Part shown: positions 52,934 to 61,015 of the stretch, in pieces
How positions within the stretch are numbered: position 1 is the stretch's first letter
Layout of the letters: each line of letters begins with the position of its first letter
Assembly (NCBI GenBank): GCA_016793325.1
Contig: JAEUKI010000061.1
Coordinates: forward strand, 1 to 64,000
DNA length: 64,000 bases
Origin: Myxococcales bacterium
GTDB lineage: Bacteria > Myxococcota_A > Polyangia > Polyangiales > Ga0077539
Direction: 5' to 3'
Program-made: the position numbers and the translations under genes
The notes under the pieces: model-generated
The model's database searches: none
What the model was told of the DNA's origin: nothing
The model's input: only the letters and a program-made list of their open reading frames with translations

Positions 52934-53890
52934 ATGACGATCCTCGTCACAGGAAGCGCAGGCCACCTCGGAGAAGCGCTCGTTCGCACGCTCCGCGCGC
53001 AGGGCACGGACGTCGTCGGCGTCGATCGACTGGCCTCTCCGTACACGGACATCGTCCTGTCGATCACCGATCGCGCGGCGGTCGACGCGTGCATGCGCGG
53101 GGTCGCTGTCGTGCTGCACGCCGCGACGCTGCACAAGCCGCACGTCGCGACGCACGCGCGGCAAGCGTTCGTCGACACCAACATCACGGGGACGCTGAAC
53201 CTCCTCGAGTCTGCCGTCGCGCACGGCGTTCGCGCGTTCGTGTTCACGAGCACAACGAGCGCGTTCGGCGACGCGCTCACGCCGCCGAAGGGCACGCCTG
53301 CGGCGTGGATCACCGAGGACGTCCGCCCCATCCCCAAGAACATCTACGGCACGACCAAGACCGCGGCCGAGGACCTCTGCCAACTGTTCGCGCGCGACCA
53401 TCGCTTGCCCTGCGTCGTTCTGCGAACGTCTAGGTTTTTTCCTGAGCAAGACGACGTCCCCGAGCGCGCCAACGCCTACGCGGACGCGAACCTCAAGCTC
53501 AACGAGCTCCTCTATCGACGCGTCGACGTCGAGGACGTGGTGAGCGCGCATCTCTGCGCGATCGAGCGCGCGAACGCCATCGGGTTCGGCAAGTTCATCA
53601 TCACGGCGACTACGCCCTTTGCGCAGGGCGATCTCGCGCAGCTCGGGGTCGACGCTCCGTCGGTCGTCGCGAAGTACCACCCGGAGTATCCAGCGCTGTA
53701 CGAGGCGCTCCAGTGGAAGATGCTCCCGACCCTCGATCGCGTGTACGTCAACGCGCGAGCGCGCGAGGCGCTCGGCTGGCGACCGGCGTACGACTTCGGA
53801 CGAGCGCTCGACGCGGTGTCGAAGGGCGAGGATTTTCGCAGCCCGCTGGCGATCGCCATCGGCGCCAAGGGCTACCACCGGGCGCCGTGA
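52934..53890 (+). CDS. NAD-dependent epimerase/dehydratase
   Basis: The 318-residue extended SDR has TGSAGHLGEALVRTLRAQG at the N-terminus, VVLHAATLHKPH, FTSTTSAFGDA with the catalytic Ser/Thr region, and YGTTKTAAEDL with the YxxxK pair. ARVALxW-type C-terminal residues appear as AREALGWRPAYDF, common in sugar-nucleotide epimerases. The substrate is unknown. The TrmO-like gene follows immediately on the same strand. Confidence 0.88.
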   Translation: MTILVTGSAGHLGEALVRTLRAQGTDVVGVDRLASPYTDIVLSITDRAAVDACMRGVAVVLHAATLHKPHVATHARQAFVDTNITGTLNLLESAVAHGVRAFVFTSTTSAFGDALTPPKGTPAAWITEDVRPIPKNIYGTTKTAAEDLCQLFARDHRLPCVVLRTSRFFPEQDDVPERANAYADANLKLNELLYRRVDVEDVVSAHLCAIERANAIGFGKFIITATTPFAQGDLAQLGVDAPSVVAKYHPEYPALYEALQWKMLPTLDRVYVNARAREALGWRPAYDFGRALDAVSKGEDFRSPLAIAIGAKGYHRAP

Positions 53891-53943
53891 CCGCGAGCCG
53901 CGCGGCCGTTGTGCGCGCGATCGTCGCGATCGATACTCCCAGC

Positions 53944-54405
53944 GTGACGATCGAACTCGAACCAATCGGGACCGTCTCCAGCACTCGTCGAGAGATCGAG
54001 GACGACGACTGGGATCGCGAGCGCGTGTTCGTCGAGCTCGCGGCGCGCTTCGAAGAGTCAGCGCTCGCGGGGCTCGACACGTTTTCGCATGTTGAAATCG
54101 TGTTCTTCATGGACCGCGTCCCGCCCGAGAAGATCGAGTCTGGCGCGCGCCACCCACGCAACAATCGCGACTGGCCCGCGGTCGGGATCTTCGCCCAGCG
54201 CGGAAAGAACCGCCCCAATCGCATCGGCGCGACGATCTGCAGGGTGCTCCGGGTCGAGGGCCGACGGCTCTACGTCGAAGGGCTCGACGCCATCGACGGG
54301 ACGCCCGTGCTCGACATCAAGCCCTGGGTTCGCGAGTTCGGACCGAGGGGCGACGTCGCGCAGCCCGCGTGGATGGACGAGCTGATGCGCGGCTACTGGC
54401 GCTGA
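53944..54405 (+). CDS. trmO: TrmO-type tRNA (t6A37) N6-methyltransferase
   Basis: The product has about 153 residues if it starts at the GTG before TIELEPIGTV, which fits the family N-terminus (ITLEPIGxVxSP). A GTG at 53887 overlapping the epimerase stop would add 19 unusual residues. The TrmO/TsaA signature HPRNNRDWPAVGIFAQRGKNRPNRIGAT is present around residues 60-90 (key residues His, Arg, Arg-Pro-Asn-Arg-Ile-Gly), followed by LYVEGLDAIDGTPVLDIKPW. TrmO methylates N6-threonylcarbamoyladenosine at tRNA position 37 using SAM. The C-terminal extension of the E. coli enzyme is absent, as in the short members. Confidence 0.85.
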   Translation: MTIELEPIGTVSSTRREIEDDDWDRERVFVELAARFEESALAGLDTFSHVEIVFFMDRVPPEKIESGARHPRNNRDWPAVGIFAQRGKNRPNRIGATICRVLRVEGRRLYVEGLDAIDGTPVLDIKPWVREFGPRGDVAQPAWMDELMRGYWR

Positions 54406-54492
54406 GGCCCAACGCAGAGCGTCATTCGCCACGATCGCGCCGTCCTCTGCTCGACCACGCGGCTGTTGCCGTGTTCGACTCGCGGGATCGCT

Positions 54493-55335
54493 GTGGCACT
54501 GCAAATCGCGCTCGGAATCGTGATGCTCGGGCTCGGGCTGGGGCTCACGCTCGATGACTTCAAGCGTGTGCTCGTCTACCCGCGGGCCGTGATCGTCGGG
54601 CTCGTGTGCCAGATGCTCATTTTGCCGCTCGCGTGCGCGGGCGTCGCGCACGTGTTCGGGTTGCCTCCCGCGCTGGCCGTGGGCCTGATGCTCCTCGCCG
54701 CCTCACCGGGCGGAGCGACGGCGAACCTCTTCAGCCACCTCGCGCACGGCGACGTCGCGCTCAACGTCACGCTCACCGCGGTCAACAGCGTCCTCGCGCT
54801 GCTCACGTTGCCGTTGGTCGTGACGTTGTCGATGCAGCATTTCATGGGCTCGGCGACGGCGATCCCGATGCCGATCACGAAGGTCGTTCAGACGTTCACG
54901 ATCGTGCTCGCGCCGATCGCGCTGGGCATGCTCGTCAAAGCAAAGAAGCCCGACCTCGCCGCGAAGCTCGATCGCCCGGTGCGGATCCTGTCTGCGCTCG
55001 TGTTGGCAATGGTGATCGTCGGGTCGATCTTGAAGGAGCGGGCCAACATCGGGACGTACTTCCAACAGGTCGGGCTCGCGGCGCTGACGTTCAACTTGAT
55101 CAGCCTCGGGACGGGGTACGTCGTCCCGCGATTGGCGCGCATCCCCGAGAAGCAAGCGGTCGCGATCGGCATGGAGATCGGCATTCACAACGGGACGCTC
55201 GCGATCGCGATCGCCAACACCGTGCTCGTCAACAGCGTGATGGCGATCCCTCCGTCGATCTACAGCTTGATCATGTTCGTGACCGCGTCGCTCTTCGGCG
55301 CGTGGGTCAGCCGCCGCGCGAAGGCCGCTGCGTAG
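54493..55335 (+). CDS. bile acid:sodium symporter family transporter
   Basis: The product has about 280 residues with roughly nine to ten membrane helices. It shows the BASS/SBF family pattern: LGLGLTLDDFKR near the N-terminus, the ASPGGATANLFSHLAHGDVALNVTLT crossover region (around residue 75-100) and EIGIHNGTLAIAIANTVL in the second repeat. It should import an organic anion with Na+. Family members carry bile acids, pantoate or keto acids, so substrate identity is open. GTG 54493 is preferred; the frame also opens at TTG 54466. It ends 18 bases from a convergent sterol-glucosyltransferase-like gene. Confidence 0.88.
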   Translation: MALQIALGIVMLGLGLGLTLDDFKRVLVYPRAVIVGLVCQMLILPLACAGVAHVFGLPPALAVGLMLLAASPGGATANLFSHLAHGDVALNVTLTAVNSVLALLTLPLVVTLSMQHFMGSATAIPMPITKVVQTFTIVLAPIALGMLVKAKKPDLAAKLDRPVRILSALVLAMVIVGSILKERANIGTYFQQVGLAALTFNLISLGTGYVVPRLARIPEKQAVAIGMEIGIHNGTLAIAIANTVLVNSVMAIPPSIYSLIMFVTASLFGAWVSRRAKAAA

Positions 55336-55353
55336 CCGAGCGCCCCTGCGACG

Positions 55354-56652
55354 CTACGACCGCCGCGGTCTTGGTTTCGTGTGCGCGTGTTCGACGAGCC
55401 GAGGCAACGACGCGGCGGCGAGCTCCGCGCCCGACTCCGCGCGCGTCTGCGCTCCGACCTGCGCCGCGCTGCGCGCGACCTTTGGATCACGAAGCGACCG
55501 AAGCGCGTCGGCCAATCGATCGACCGTGAGCTCGCCGACGGCGATCGGCGGCGGCCCCAGGCCAGCGTTGGCGACGGTTCGTCCCCAAAACGGCTGATCT
55601 CCCAGAAAGGGCACCACCAACTGCGGAACGCCAGCGCGCAGACACTCCGCCGTCGTGCTCGCTCCCCCGTGATGAACGACCGCAGAAACCCGAGCGAAGA
55701 GCCACTGGTGCGGCGCCTCGTCGATGAAGCACACACAATCATCGCCGTCCGCGTCGCCATCGCGCGCGAGCCCGCCCCACCCTGTGGCGAGCACCGCGCG
55801 CGCTCCCGCCTTTGCGACCGCAGCCCGAACGAGCCGCGTTGTCTTCCATGGATCCGCGACGGTCATGCTCCCGAATCCGACGTAGATCGGCCGTTCTCCG
55901 GGCGCGTCGAGAAACGCCTGCAACGAGGGAGACGGACGCCACGGCGTCGCGTCGTCGAGCAACCACGGCCCGGTGACGACGACGTGCTCGGGCCAGTCGG
56001 GCGCGCGAGGAAGCAACGTGTTGCTGTACCCGAGCAGCGCGGGCGGGCGCTTTTGCAGCGGCCTCGCGCTCGGGCCGAAGAACGAAGCGCGCCCGACCCC
56101 GAGGACGTCCCGTCGAAACGCGCTCACCTCTGCGCGAAACGCCTGCCAGAACACCTGTTCGGCCGCGAGGTGCGTGCACAGGCTCGCGATCCCGCGCGGG
56201 ACGTTGGGCGGCGCCCCCGGATGCGCGAACGCTCGCGTCGGCACGACGGGAACATACGCCGCGTCGATGTACGGCAGTCCGCGCGCCTCGGCGTAGTGCT
56301 CTGCGGCCGGGACGAGGAGCTGCCCGATCACGACCTCGCTCCCCTCGAGCGCTGCGGGGAGCCTGGAGATTCCCTGACGAACAAGCGGTCCCACGGCGCG
56401 GCGCAGCGCGCGAAACGTCTCGAGCGGACGCCCGTGCGCCGCGAGCAGCGCAGCGCGTCCGGCGTCTCCGACGATCTCTTTGATGTCTCCGCCCAGCGGG
56501 GCGAACTCGATTTCGTGTGCCTCAACGAAGCCGCGAAAGGGCTCGTTGGTCGCGAGGCGCACGGCGTGCCCGGCGCGCCGCAGCGCGACCGCGAGCGCGA
56601 GAAATGGCTGAACGTCTCCGCGAGATCCAAGCGTCGCGATGGTGACTCTCAT
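55354..56652 (-). CDS. sterol 3-beta-glucosyltransferase-like enzyme (GT1/GT28)
   Basis: The 432-residue glycosyltransferase has a GT-B fold. The N-terminus ATLGSRGDVQPFLALAVAL and the FAPLGGDIKEI segment, PIYVGFGSMTVADP around residue 250, TGWGGL, PHQWLFARVSAVVHHGGAST near 320 and VPFLGDQPFWGRTV closely follow UGT80-type sterol glucosyltransferases. HxGGxxT holds the nucleotide-sugar phosphate site. It should glucosylate a sterol, hopanoid, carotenoid or macrolide-like alcohol; the family also contains antibiotic glycosyltransferases. No anchor is seen. It is transcribed six bases behind a ferritin-like gene. Confidence 0.85.
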   Translation of the reverse strand: MRVTIATLGSRGDVQPFLALAVALRRAGHAVRLATNEPFRGFVEAHEIEFAPLGGDIKEIVGDAGRAALLAAHGRPLETFRALRRAVGPLVRQGISRLPAALEGSEVVIGQLLVPAAEHYAEARGLPYIDAAYVPVVPTRAFAHPGAPPNVPRGIASLCTHLAAEQVFWQAFRAEVSAFRRDVLGVGRASFFGPSARPLQKRPPALLGYSNTLLPRAPDWPEHVVVTGPWLLDDATPWRPSPSLQAFLDAPGERPIYVGFGSMTVADPWKTTRLVRAAVAKAGARAVLATGWGGLARDGDADGDDCVCFIDEAPHQWLFARVSAVVHHGGASTTAECLRAGVPQLVVPFLGDQPFWGRTVANAGLGPPPIAVGELTVDRLADALRSLRDPKVARSAAQVGAQTRAESGAELAAASLPRLVEHAHTKPRPRRS

Positions 56653-56658
56653 GGCGAC

Positions 56659-57519
56659 TCACGCGGCGAGCGGCGGCAGTCGATCGGGCGCGTTGGCCAC
56701 GAGCGCGTCTGGGTCGATGGCGTCGAATCCGTCGAGCATGTTCCTTCGCGCGAGCAAGAGCCGCACCTCTTCGTTGTCGTCGAACAGCGCGCGCCTCGCG
56801 AACGGGAGCAGCGCCCGCGCGACGCCGAGCCGCGCCGGGCTCAGTCGACTTCGAAGAAAGTGCACGTGCCCCACCTCGTCGACGAGGATCTCGGTGAGCA
56901 GGGCGTCGATGCGAGCGCACAGCGCCGGAGCGTCGGAGAAGAGCTCTCGCGCCTCGTCGCGCATCGCGGAGAACGCCGCGATCCCGATCGCCTCGAACGG
57001 CAGCGCGAGCACGTCGAGACCCGCGCGGGGCAATTGTCCGATGAGCTTCACGCCGACGCGCGTGAGCGCGCTCGAAGGCAGCCCGACATCGCACTCGATC
57101 CCGACGAGCGCGAGCACTTCGAGCAACAGCCGCGTGTGATAACACTCTTGAAGCTCGACGTAGGTGATGGGGTCGGCGGTCCCGTCTTTCTCGAAGCCGT
57201 AGCGATCGAGCTTGCTCTCGACGCCGAAGCGCTCGGCGCGGTTTCCCTTGGCGAGCGCGAGCGCCCAGAGCGTCGCGCGATCGAGCCCCGCTTCGGGGAC
57301 ACGCCGCGGAAGATTGCGGTGAAACACCACCGGATCGACGCGCACGGCGCCGAGCGACGGCCGCGGCTCTCTCGACAGCGCTGCGCGGATCGCCTCGCGG
57401 CGGCTCAGGGTCCGTCTCGCGAGCGAGGGCTCGCCGTCGCGCTGGCGGAGGTACGCGAGATAATGCGGTGCAAACCGGCCGCGCGTGGCCGGGTCCATGG
57501 GCGTGAAGATCGACATCAA
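56659..57519 (-). CDS. ferritin-like diiron protein, first gene of glycosyltransferase operon
   Basis: The 286-residue protein has two motifs expected for a four-helix diiron bundle: YVELQECYHTRLLLEVL (Glu then ExxH, near residue 125) and ILVDEVGHVHFLRSRL (ExxH, near residue 215). Such pairs bind two irons in ferritin-like oxygenases and desaturases. The N-terminal ~100 residues carry RRTLSRREAIRAALSREPRPSLG, with unknown role. The gene overlaps nothing and is six bases upstream of the sterol-glucosyltransferase-like gene, so a joint transcript is likely and a hydroxylase or desaturase role on the same lipid is a reasonable guess. Confidence 0.7.
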   Translation of the reverse strand: MMSIFTPMDPATRGRFAPHYLAYLRQRDGEPSLARRTLSRREAIRAALSREPRPSLGAVRVDPVVFHRNLPRRVPEAGLDRATLWALALAKGNRAERFGVESKLDRYGFEKDGTADPITYVELQECYHTRLLLEVLALVGIECDVGLPSSALTRVGVKLIGQLPRAGLDVLALPFEAIGIAAFSAMRDEARELFSDAPALCARIDALLTEILVDEVGHVHFLRSRLSPARLGVARALLPFARRALFDDNEEVRLLLARRNMLDGFDAIDPDALVANAPDRLPPLAA

Positions 57520-57699
57520 AAGTCTATGTGCGGGTACCCCTCGTCCTCTGGAGCAAAATCGACAAACGTCAGTCAGTGGTAGCTACGGCCATAAAGTCAG
57601 GAAAAACATCATCCAATCGCACGCCCCCGTGGCACGCCACCCGAGGCGCGGCGCTGCTTTGCTTCGCGCGCACGCGAGCACTGGACGCTTCGCGCTGCG

Positions 57700-59016
57700 A
57701 TGCCCATCAGGGCCGCGATGAGCGCGCAACAGGGTGAGGGGGCGGCACCGCATGCCGATCGAGACAACGCGACGGACGCGACGTCGAACGCCGCGGTCGA
57801 AGCGCTGATCGAACAAGCCTTCGAGGCCAAAAAGCGTGACGCGTGCGACGAAGCAGCGGCCACGTTCGAGCGCGCGGTCGAGCTCGCTCGGCAGTCGGGT
57901 GAACGAAAGCCGCTCTCTCGGGCGCTCTTCGCCGTCGCGCTCGGGTACCGCACAGTGGGGAGGCTCGATGAAGCGTTGCGCGCCCTCGACGAAGCGACCG
58001 GGCTGCTCGATCCCAGCGAATCGAGCCACCAGCTCGCGGCGATCGACCAGAAGCGCGGCGCCGTGTTGGGAGACCTCGGGCGCTCTGCGGAGGCGCTCGT
58101 GTGCCTCGAGCGCGCGTTGGCCGTGTTCGAAGCCAGCAAGGATCGAGAGTCCGCTGCGGCGTGCAAGCAATTCATCGCCGAGCGAGCGAGCGCGCTCGGA
58201 GACCGCGACCGAGCGCAGGGGCTCTACGAAGAGCTCGTCGCCTTCTGGAAGAAGCGCGGCAACGCGTGGAATCAAGCCAACGCGCTCGACGGCCTCGCGT
58301 TCCTCGCTCGCAATCGCGGCGACCTCCGAACGGCCCAAACGCTGCGCGAAGCGTCCCTCCTGCTTCACCGCAGGGCGCGCAACACGATGGGCGAGGCGCT
58401 CACGAAGCGCGACCTCGCAAACATCGCGATGGATCGAGGCCACGACGATCGAGCGATGGCTCTCTTTCGCGAGGCGCTCGCGCTCTCTCGATCGATGGGC
58501 GATCGGTTCTCGACCGCGAGCGTGCTCGTCGACACAGGACACTGCGCGATGCGACGGTCGCGCGACGACGAGGCGACCGCCTTCCTCGACGAGGCGCGGG
58601 TGATCGCCATCACGATCGGCGCGACCGGCATCGAGGGAAACGCAGCATTTCTGCTCGCGTCCTTGGCCTTCGATCAACAGCGCTTCGACGACGCCGAGCG
58701 ACTGTGTGACGACGCGAGCCTCGCCTTCGAACGCGCAGGTCACCGACACGGACTCGGCAACGTCGCGTCCAAGCTCGGCGACCTCGCTCGCGCCCAGCAC
58801 CACTGGGAGGAGGCTCGCGCGCTCTACGAAGAGGCGCTCGAGCACTTCGAGTTCGTGGGCAACGCGTACTGCGTCGGGAGCACGCTCGAGCGGCTCTCGT
58901 TCATCGCGCGGACCGACGGAGAGCGCACGGAGCTGCTGTTGCTCGCGCGCGACGCCTTCGAGCGCGCGATGCGCCCCGACCTCGTGCGCGAGATGAACCG
59001 ATCGCTGAAGCAATAG
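57700..59016 (+). CDS. TPR-repeat protein
   Basis: The 438-residue protein has about nine to ten tetratricopeptide repeats covering residues ~30-420, with the usual pattern of small residues and A-x-x-x-Y/A-x-x-A (AAATFERAVELARQSGERKPLSRAL, GRLDEALRALDEA, DDRAMALFREALALSR, HHWEEARALYEEALEHFEFVGN). No signal peptide, HTH or kinase domain is fused. TPR solenoids of this NB-ARC-associated type bind peptides and scaffold complexes. ATG 57718 is an alternative start. The 180-base region before it is AT-richer and serves the divergent ferritin-like operon too. Confidence 0.83.
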   Translation: MPIRAAMSAQQGEGAAPHADRDNATDATSNAAVEALIEQAFEAKKRDACDEAAATFERAVELARQSGERKPLSRALFAVALGYRTVGRLDEALRALDEATGLLDPSESSHQLAAIDQKRGAVLGDLGRSAEALVCLERALAVFEASKDRESAAACKQFIAERASALGDRDRAQGLYEELVAFWKKRGNAWNQANALDGLAFLARNRGDLRTAQTLREASLLLHRRARNTMGEALTKRDLANIAMDRGHDDRAMALFREALALSRSMGDRFSTASVLVDTGHCAMRRSRDDEATAFLDEARVIAITIGATGIEGNAAFLLASLAFDQQRFDDAERLCDDASLAFERAGHRHGLGNVASKLGDLARAQHHWEEARALYEEALEHFEFVGNAYCVGSTLERLSFIARTDGERTELLLLARDAFERAMRPDLVREMNRSLKQ

Positions 59017-59044
59017 CGAGCGCCGACGATCGCGCCGAGCAGGA

Positions 59045-59779
59045 TCACTCCCAGGTCACTTCGATGACGCAGTCGCTGTCCTGACCGCCGCGCACGATTC
59101 GTCCCCGCGGACGCTTCGCCCCAGCCACGGCGAGGACCTCTTCGCTCGAGCCGAGCAGCTCGATCCACATGTTGCGATCGAAGCCCCGGCAACCAGCGTA
59201 CTCCGACCGCGCAAACGTGCGGCGCTTCTCGGTGATCGTGAACGTCCCCGTGTCGTAGTAGAAGCCAAAGAGCCTGCTCGAGAGCGAGAGCACAGTCTCG
59301 GGCGACAGGATCTTGAACATCACCCGGTACACGCCCGTGATGTCGCGCTTGAGCGAGGCGCCGCCGATCGCGCGCACGAGCGCGTCGCCCTCGCCGGTCT
59401 CGCGCACGATCGCGCCGAGGAGCGCTCGGTACAGCTCGATCGGATACCAACCGGTGTTCACCACACGAAACTCGATCGACGATCGATCGTCCTCCGAGAG
59501 CCCCGAGAGCACGCGCTCGAGCACCTCTCGTCCCCGCAGCGCTTCGAGCGAGGCGAGCACCGATCGAAACGCGACGCCCTTCACCTTGGGGCCTTCGGGG
59601 TCAGCGACCGCGCGCGATCCAGACACGGCGCCCTGCCTCAGCCCTGCGCGACGAGGGTCGCGTCGAGCGCGCTCGCGTTCTCGCTTCGTCGCCTCGGTGT
59701 CGAATGGAACTTCATCGCCCTGTGCAGCACGAGCATCTTCGACGCTCGTCGCAATGAGTTCGTACCACATCGACGCCAA
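59045..59779 (-). CDS. TIGR02265 family protein
   Basis: This 244-residue protein belongs to the Myxococcales-restricted TIGR02265 (DUF2378) family. VKGVAFRSVLASLEALRG, VLERVLSGLSEDDR, NTGWYPIELYRALL, AIGGASLKRDITGVYRVMFK and FGFYYDTGTF follow the family pattern closely. The first ~60 residues are charged and variable. Function is unknown; members are usually present in many copies in one myxobacterial genome. It supports the phylum assignment of the window. M4 is an equally good start. Confidence 0.87.
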   Translation of the reverse strand: MASMWYELIATSVEDARAAQGDEVPFDTEATKRERERARRDPRRAGLRQGAVSGSRAVADPEGPKVKGVAFRSVLASLEALRGREVLERVLSGLSEDDRSSIEFRVVNTGWYPIELYRALLGAIVRETGEGDALVRAIGGASLKRDITGVYRVMFKILSPETVLSLSSRLFGFYYDTGTFTITEKRRTFARSEYAGCRGFDRNMWIELLGSSEEVLAVAGAKRPRGRIVRGGQDSDCVIEVTWE

Positions 59780-59822
59780 GCGGTCCGCCGTGGGTGGGGG
59801 GAGTAACCTTCAGGACTCAGCG

Positions 59823-60779
59823 TCAACCGCGGGTCGCGTCGCTGCAGTCGCCGTCCTCGTTGGGATCCACGAAGCGCTGCACGACGAAGTGATCGACCGT
59901 GTTGTCGATGAAGTACCCGATCCGAGCCTGGTCGATGTTCGTCGAGTTTCCCGCGCGAATTCCGAAGCGAACCACGGCCCCGACGCCGATGCCCGCTGCG
60001 GTGAGCTGCGCGCGCGTGACCTGCCATCGCGAGGTCGCCCACATCGGTGAAGACGCAGCGGGCCCCGCGCGAAGCGCTCCCACAACCCGTGCGGACGACG
60101 ACGCGATCACGCCGAACACCGCCGATCCGCTGCCAGAAATCGCGCTCTCGAAGGCCCCGTTGTTCCAGAGCCCCGACGCCTCGACGCGGTGATCGAAGGA
60201 GATCTCGTAGCGACAGAGGCCTCGCGACACCGCGTCCGTGCGCTGGTGGTACGCGTCGATCCAGTGCGTGCATCGTTCGGCGCTGATCGCGATCGGTCCG
60301 GTGCGAAGTCGCCATCCGCTCGGGGGATTGCCTCGATCCGAGACGTGCTCGCTCCGAGGCTCGTTGCCGCCCAAGAACCGCGCGTAGTCCGTCGAGCACG
60401 AGGGACGCGGCGGGTCCTCAGCGGTCCAATCCGCCGGGAGAAACACGTCGTCCCGAAGCTCGAAGGGCGTCGATCCATCGACGATCACGTCCGCGCCGCC
60501 ATCGATCGCATCGTCGATCGCGTCTCGCAGAAGCGCGGCATCGCTCGCGCTGTCGGCCGCGCGGACGGCGTCGAGCGCGCGGTCGGCGACGACGTCGATC
60601 ATTGTGTCCGTCGGCCGATCGGACCGCGCGTCTTCGCCTGTCCCATCGAGCGCGCTGTCCGACGGCTCGACGCGCGACTCCGCGAGCTGCGAGCGCGCCC
60701 CGCAACACACGAGCGAAGACGAGAGTCCCACGAGCGCGACGAGCCTCCGAAGCAACACGAGCTCGACGATTGGACACAT
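59823..60779 (-). CDS. lipoprotein with concanavalin-like or jelly-roll domain
   Basis: This lipoprotein of about 318 residues has lipobox LVCC near residue 25 and an Asp-rich linker of ~90 residues. The mature domain (residues ~115-318) is strand-rich (YEISFDHRVEASGLWNN, AVFGVIASSSARVVGAL, VRFGIRAGNSTNIDQARIGYFIDN) and resembles a lectin-like jelly roll, though no family is certain. The sequence ends DPNEDGDCSDATRG. It is 43 bases downstream of the TIGR02265 gene's start on the same strand. The ORF extends upstream to 60986, but that part is Arg/Ser-rich and rejected. Confidence 0.68.
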   Translation of the reverse strand: MCPIVELVLLRRLVALVGLSSSLVCCGARSQLAESRVEPSDSALDGTGEDARSDRPTDTMIDVVADRALDAVRAADSASDAALLRDAIDDAIDGGADVIVDGSTPFELRDDVFLPADWTAEDPPRPSCSTDYARFLGGNEPRSEHVSDRGNPPSGWRLRTGPIAISAERCTHWIDAYHQRTDAVSRGLCRYEISFDHRVEASGLWNNGAFESAISGSGSAVFGVIASSSARVVGALRAGPAASSPMWATSRWQVTRAQLTAAGIGVGAVVRFGIRAGNSTNIDQARIGYFIDNTVDHFVVQRFVDPNEDGDCSDATRG

Positions 60780-61015
60780 TGCGGCGCCGCGCTCCTCTCG
60801 CGCATCACACAACGACCGCGCCGAGACACCCAAACGATTCGCAACCTTCGACGCGCGTCGTCGGCTCGAGCGCGTTTCGCGAAATTCAGTCACCGACATG
60901 GTTGACGATTCCTTGAGAACCGCCTCGAGAAACGCCCAATCCCGAGTGCACGGCGAAAGGCGGTCGCGTCGAGTCTCGACGAGCACCGTCCGCTCGCTCG
61001 CGCTTGGAGCAATCG

